In this document: piece by piece, positions 59,203 through 64,000 of the stretch
How the letters are laid out: each line of letters starts with the position of its first letter
Numbering within the stretch: position 1 is the stretch's first letter
NCBI RefSeq assembly: GCF_025698545.1
Contig: NC_068571.1
Location: 51,431,733-51,495,732, forward strand
DNA length: 64,000 nt
Direction of reading: 5' to 3'
DNA from: Gossypium raimondii
Lineage: Eukaryota; Streptophyta; Magnoliopsida; Malvales; Malvaceae
Position numbers and translations under genes: made by a program
Notes under the pieces: generated by a model
Database searches by the model: none
The model's input: only the letters and a program-made list of their open reading frames with translations
What the model was told of the DNA's origin: nothing

Positions 59203-59492
59203 TTTATTCAGACTGCTAAAGCCTGCAGGGTGATGAGTAACGAATCCCTTTTGCGTTTCCACCATCACAAACTCTCTTCTCCATGGAGTTCCTTACTTGA
59301 GACTTCGAGTTTTTTTGCAGATGCTCATCTAAGATTCTTCTCGAACAAGTTTATTCAGACTGCTAAAGCCTGCAGGGTCATGAGTAAAGAACATTTCATG
59401 TTTCCACCGTCACGAGTTCTCTTCTCTGCTGTTTTCCTTACTTGAATCTTGGGTTATTTGCAGATGCTTATCTAAGATTTTTCTATAACCAT
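59203..59492. repeat. Tandem duplication of the PPR gene's 3' end (two copies of about 147 bp)
   Basis: The block TTTATTCAGACTGCTAAAGC-CTGCAGGG at 59203 recurs at 59350, followed in both by the TTTCCACC, CTCTTCTC, TTCCTTACTTGA and TTTGCAGATGC blocks and a CATCTAAGATTCTTC or TATCTAAGATTTTTC end. The inner copy includes the stop codon and last ~27 codons of the PPR gene; the outer copy lies beyond its stop. Confidence 0.8.
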
Positions 59493-61125
59493 CCCTTTCA
59501 ACCACAGGGAATGTCCTACAAATGTCCTCGAAAAAGTTTTCAGCCTTTTCAATCATCCCTTCCGCACACAGCATTTTGACAAAAACCGAGAAGCTCTCTG
59601 AACTAATGATATAACTCTTGCCAATCATTTCATTAAAAACTTGCATTGCCATATCTTCATTTCCGGCCCTACTGTATCCCTCAAGCATACAACCATACAT
59701 TGTAGCATCAACAGGAATACCATATCGAAGCATGTCATCGACTAGATATCCAACCTCTCGCATCCTACCTTCGGTCCCACAAAGACCACATATGACAGTT
59801 CTATATGACACAGAATTCGGCATGCAACCCATTTGCGGCATCTGTTTTAGAAGCAAAACAGCTCTATCAAGTGCATTTAACTCGACGAGAGCTCTAAACA
59901 TTGAATTAAAACAACTTACATTGTGACTAAACCCTCTTTCACACATTCCCTTCAAAAGGAAAATTGCTTCATCAATCTTCCTCAACTTGCAATATTCCTT
60001 CACAACAACAATATATGCTTTTGCATCCAAATTCATATTACAACCAGCCATCCATTTAAAATATTCAAGGGCTTCTAAAGACCTCCCTGCAACAGCTAGC
60101 CCTTTCAATATATTCAAATGAGTTGCAGTATTATCCTTTACTCCATTCAACCTCATCTCGGTTATCATCTTCTTTGCCTCGTCTACTTCCCCTTTAAGAC
60201 ACAAAGCATATATAAGAGCATTATAAGTAACAACATTAGGTGAGCAACCCGCTTTCATCATCATATTCAAACACCTCTTTGCCTCAACAAATTCTCCTTT
60301 TCTACAATACCCATCAATCAAAGTAGTGTAAGTCACAACATCGGGCAAGGAATCCGCCTCGGTTAATATCGTATCGAAAACCAAACTTGCACTCTCTAAA
60401 TCACCGTTCTTACAATACCCATTAATCAAAGTGTTATAAGCAATCAAATTCGGCTTGCAAGGCATTTCATCTAACACCTTTCGTGCACTCTCAACCATCC
60501 CTTTTTTACATAAACCTCTCATCAATATAGTATAAGAAGACACATCAGGTTGAACCACACCTTCCTTCACAACGTTATCAAACAAGGTTTCAACTAAATC
60601 TATCAAATTAGCCTTAACTAAAACACCTAAAATCGAATTAAACGAATAAAAATACTTATCTTTCTCAAAGGATTTCGCTTTATTAAACCAAAAGATAGCA
60701 GCTTTAATATTACCTCTATCCCCATACGCCTTGATGATTTTACCCACGAAGAAATCAGAGAGCTTTTGGGATTTCTCAAGGAGTTTGACTGTACGGTGGA
60801 ATAAAGAGTGGCGAAGGAGGAGATCTGTGATGGCTTCATAACAAGTGTGATTGTGGGAATAGTTATTGGGGTTTGGGTTTGGGTTTGATGCCCAGTTGAA
60901 GAAGAACAAAGCGTGGAAAGGGTTGGTTTGTTTGTGGATGACAAGGGTGACTAAGTTTGGGTCTAGGAAAGGTGAGAAGCGGCTTAGAGGGGATGATGTG
61001 AGGTTGATGGGGATGGGGTTTCTTGGGTTTAGGGTTTGAAGAAGGGAAGTTATGGAGTTTACGATAGGAATTAGGTCCAAGGCTTGTGCCGAATTGGCAA
61101 TGGCCCTGGTTGATGGCGGTGCCAT
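59410..61125 (-). CDS. P-class pentatricopeptide repeat protein, intronless
   Basis: 571 aa from ATG at 61125. The N-terminal region is Ser/Thr/Asn-rich with few acidic residues and may be a mitochondrial or plastid targeting peptide. From about residue 150 there are roughly ten 35-residue PPR motifs, the clearest being PDVSSYTILMRGLCKKGMVE, PNLIAYNTLINGYCKNGDLE, PDVVTYTTLIDGYCRKGEFV and PNVVTYNALIYALCLKGEVD. No E, E+ or DYW extension is present, so it is P-class, which suits organellar RNA binding, stabilisation, splicing or translation, not editing. The RNA target cannot be stated. The C-terminal tail (HLQITQDSSKENSREENS) lies in a tandem duplication and may have changed recently. I could not name an Arabidopsis orthologue. 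Confidence 0.93.
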   Translation of the reverse strand: MAPPSTRAIANSAQALDLIPIVNSITSLLQTLNPRNPIPINLTSSPLSRFSPFLDPNLVTLVIHKQTNPFHALFFFNWASNPNPNPNNYSHNHTCYEAITDLLLRHSLFHRTVKLLEKSQKLSDFFVGKIIKAYGDRGNIKAAIFWFNKAKSFEKDKYFYSFNSILGVLVKANLIDLVETLFDNVVKEGVVQPDVSSYTILMRGLCKKGMVESARKVLDEMPCKPNLIAYNTLINGYCKNGDLESASLVFDTILTEADSLPDVVTYTTLIDGYCRKGEFVEAKRCLNMMMKAGCSPNVVTYNALIYALCLKGEVDEAKKMITEMRLNGVKDNTATHLNILKGLAVAGRSLEALEYFKWMAGCNMNLDAKAYIVVVKEYCKLRKIDEAIFLLKGMCERGFSHNVSCFNSMFRALVELNALDRAVLLLKQMPQMGCMPNSVSYRTVICGLCGTEGRMREVGYLVDDMLRYGIPVDATMYGCMLEGYSRAGNEDMAMQVFNEMIGKSYIISSESFSVFVKMLCAEGMIEKAENFFEDICRTFPVVERDGYRKILDKHLQITQDSSKENSREENS

Positions 61126-61732
61126 GGAAGCTTGTTTTTACATGCCTTACTCGCAATGCAATTTAGGTATATGTATAGCCTTAATGATCCTCGAAAAGGC
61201 ATAGGAACATTTTAGGGAAAAGTAGTATGCGGTGAAACTAGAGTTTTAGATGGTTGGGACGGGCCAAATAAAAATTTAGGCTCTTTTTTAGGTGCGTGTT
61301 TTACCGGATCTGAAAAACTGGTTCTAAATTTTGTTCAACCCCAAGTCAAATAAATGAGGTAAAATTTAAATTTGGTCCGGTCAATCCGTATTAAAATTTT
61401 TATATAAAAATAAATTTAAAAAATATAATACACTAAAAATATTAAAATAAATATATTTTAACAAATAATTCATTTTAAATATGTAATTAAATAATACTAA
61501 GATAAGTGTAATTTAGCGAACAAATATATTTACAAAATTAGTAATAAAACAAAAGTTATACAATATCCAAACAATAAAAATAAAATAATAGCAATATAAT
61601 AGCGAAATTATAGTGAAATTATAGCAAAACAATAAAAAAATAGTGTCAAAACAACAACAATTTTTTTTTGGCAAATTCAGGTCGAGCTAAACCTGGGTAA
61701 AAAAAGCTTACTCGAAGCGCAACCCATTAATC
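61126..61732. other. PPR gene promoter side and repeat remnants
   Basis: The first 100 bases should hold the PPR leader. From about 61255 blocks such as GGGACGGGCCAAATAAAAAT and TCGAGCTAAACCTGGGTAAA suggest an eroded transposon of unknown class. The rest is AT-rich. Confidence 0.4.
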
Positions 61733-62190
61733 TTAGAATATAATAGTATAAATTATTATTTAATTGATATTATCTTATTAAATTAATGAAAAATATATGA
61801 ATTAAAGCCAAATGTATAATAATAAAATATATATGTGTAATAAAAATAAGCATACAATTGTAATTCATGGATTTAAATTACTCATTATTTAAGTAAATAG
61901 ATATTTATTATTTATTATTAAGTAAAAGATATTTATTAGTTAAATAATTATATTATAAGATTTTATGTGATAAATAAATTAAAACATGACAAATGTATGA
62001 ATTACTTAAATAATAAATATCTATTTACTTAAATAATAAGTAATTTAAATCCATGAATTACAATTGTATGCTTATTTTTATTACACATGTATATTTTATT
62101 ATCATACATTTGGCTTTAATTTATATATATTTCATTAATTTAATAAGATAATATCAACTAAATAATAATTTATACTATTATATTCTAATA
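61733..62190. repeat. Long inverted duplication, arms about 185 bp, loop about 90 bp
   Basis: The left arm 61733-61915 and right arm 62003-62190 are near-perfect reverse complements: TAGAATATAATAGTATAAAT pairs with ATTTATACTATTATATTCTA, and TAATTCATGGATTTAAATTA with TAATTTAAATCCATGAATTA. Only a few mismatches and small gaps are visible. The right arm seems to be normal LTR sequence of the adjoining fossil, so the left arm is an inverted copy, or the unit is a foldback element inserted there. Confidence 0.75.
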
Positions 62191-64000
62191 TTAATTAAGA
62201 ATAACTTAAATCATTAAAATCTTTAGATTTTTCTCATCGTTTTGCTGCCTCAATTATTACTTAATGGTATATTTCCCATTTTGGTCCTTTACATTCTCTT
62301 TTAATCTATAATTCAACTTTTACCCCTTATTCAATCTAGTCCTTCTTCATATTTTCTCTTAATTAAGCTAAATTCACTTAATTAAAACCTAATTAAACAC
62401 ACTACTAGACTCATAAATATTTCTAATAATTATTTACAAACCCATTTTGTTAAGACGGAGGCCCGATAATGTACTTTTCTGATGCCCGTGAATTTTGGGT
62501 CATTACATTTCTCCACCCCTTAATAAATTTCGTCCTCGAAATTTACCTGAGAAGAGATGAGGATATTGCACTCTCATAGTTTCTTTTGATTCCCAAGTTG
62601 CTTCTTCCTCATTATGATTTCTCCGCAATACTTTTACTAGAGGAACCCGTTTGTTTCTCAACTCTTTCACTTCTCGAGCTAATATCTGAACTGACTCTTC
62701 TTCATAAGATAAATCTGATGGAATTTCAATGTTTTCAGTGGGAATGATATGTGAAGGATCCGACCTATATCTTCGAAGCATAGAAACATGGAAAACATCG
62801 TGAATCTTCTGTAACTCTGGAGGTAAAGCTAGTCAATAAGCCACCCGTCTAATTCTTTCCACTATTTCATACGGCCCAATAGAACTAGGATTCAATTTTA
62901 TTTTTCGGCCAAACCTTAAAACTTTCTTCCAAGGCGATACTTTAAGGAATACCTTATCCCTAACAGAGCATTCAATGTCTCGTCATTTCAAATCTGCGTA
63001 AGATTTCTGTCTGTCGAAGGCGGCTTTCAGTATATCTTTAATCTTTTTAACAGTTTCCTCTGTCTCTTGAATCAACTCCAGCCCAACTATTTTTCTTTCA
63101 TTTAGTTCCGTCCAACATACAGGCGATCTATACCTTCTACCATATAAAGCCTCATACGGAGCCATTTGAATACTAGATTGGAAACTATTATTATAAACAA
63201 ACTTGGCCAATGGTAAATAACGTTCCCAACCTGATTCAAAATCAATGATACAAGCTCGAAGCATATCTTCTAATATCTGAATTACTCGCTCAAACTATCT
63301 GTCGGTTTGCAGATGAAATGCAGTGCTAAAATTAAGTCACGTACCCAATGACTCATGTAACTGCTTCCAAAATCTTGATGTAAATCAAGGATCTCGATCT
63401 GAAATTATCGATACTGAAATACCGTGTAATCTAACAATTTTCCGGATATAAACCTCGGCAAGCTTCTGTAGTGACCAGTCGGTTCTAACTGCTATAAAAT
63501 GAGTTGACTTTGTGAGTCGATCGACAATTACCCAGATGACATTCTTTTTACTCACTGACAATGACAATCCCATAACAAAACCTATGGTAATGCAATCCCA
63601 TTTCCACTTGGGAATATTAATAGGCTGTAACAAACCTGTCGGTACCTGATGTTCTGCTTTTACCCGTTGACAAGTCAGACATTTACCGACATACTCGACT
63701 ATATCTTTCTTCATTCCTGGCCACCAATATAACTCCCGAAGATCATGATACATCTTCGTTCCATCGGGATGCAAAGCAAAGGCACTATCATGTGCTTCTC
63801 GCAAAATCAACTCTTTAAGTTTAGAAACAACTAGAATACAAATCAAAATTTGAAACCTCAAACAATCATGTTCATCAATACTAAAATTTTCTACCACACC
63901 ATTCCGTATCATTTATCTTTTCTTCGTCAACTTTTCATCTTTTAACTATGCTGCTCTGATTTGATCAAACATTACCGGCTTAACTCTTAACTCAGCTAAC
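62191..64000 (-). mobile_element. Ty3/gypsy chromovirus fossil: 3' LTR start, chromodomain and integrase region (continues past window)
   Basis: On the minus strand pieces of pol are seen from 63912 down: the zinc-binding H2C2 part of integrase (YHDLRELYWWPGMKKDIVEY, CLTCQRVKAEHQ), its catalytic core (VDRLTKSTHFIAVRTDWS), a C-terminal part (YNNSFQSSIQMAPYEALYGR) and a chromodomain-like end (VKVLRRNHNEEEATWESKE) near 62540. A purine tract at about 62508-62520 is followed by an LTR beginning TGTAATGACCCAAAATTCAC at 62507, running to lower coordinates. This is the layout of a plant chromovirus, probably Tekay/Del-like. The element is broken, with several breaks over the visible part. Reverse transcriptase and gag lie beyond the window. 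Confidence 0.85.

Overview
The window reads as nuclear DNA of a eudicot. It is AT-rich, with intron-bearing genes of plant-only or plant-typical families (LOB-domain, WRKY, Alfin-like, PPR, PMI1-related) set among MITEs, a hAT element, SINE-like repeats and Ty3/gypsy LTR fossils. Several repeats look like those I remember from Gossypium (cotton), so a Malvaceae source is my best guess; this rests on memory, not on a search. No bacterial, organellar or CRISPR-like content is visible.

Layout: 1-722 last exon of an FTSH4-like i-AAA protease; 2723-4196 a two-exon LOB-domain gene; 4.5-5.2 kb a gypsy fossil; 5.6-10.6 kb intergenic with MITEs; 10673-11506 (-) an NDR1/HIN1-like membrane protein; 15665-16255 (-) an extensin-like, probably GPI-anchored protein; 16.3-27.3 kb a repeat-rich block (SINE-like copies, a 1.3-kb hAT element with an exact 8-bp target duplication, MITEs, a long minus-strand LTR); 27386-28852 a domesticated Harbinger-transposase gene; 28.9-34.0 kb nested inverted-repeat elements; 34086-40135 (-) a complete 19-exon aminopeptidase M1 gene; 41923-42395 a three-exon Mdm35/TRIAP1-like gene facing away from it; 42.5-44.1 kb a tandemly duplicated palindromic MITE; 46636-49310 a PMI1-related gene with an open first 610 codons and a decayed 3' half; 50182-51143 (-) a WRKY50/51-type gene; 52884-53360 (-) a class II small heat-shock gene with heat-shock elements; 55633-57749 (-) a five-exon Alfin-like gene; 59410-61125 (-) an intronless PPR gene; 61.7-64.0 kb the 3' part of a minus-strand gypsy chromovirus fossil.

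The genes are independent single loci, not an operon or cluster with one task. The pairing of aminopeptidase M1 with the small twin-CX9C gene matches, from memory, the Arabidopsis order At4g33090-At4g33100, so this is conserved microsynteny. For the spliced genes I joined exons by reading frame, GT/AG boundaries and remembered family sequences; each joined frame closes exactly.

I found no convincing undescribed system. The points most worth a second look are the PMI1-related gene caught in decay, a tandem duplication over the PPR gene's C-terminus, an aminopeptidase intron filled with repeats that each carry a splice-donor-like motif, the transposase-derived gene that has lost two of three catalytic acids, and a large inverted duplication inside the last LTR.
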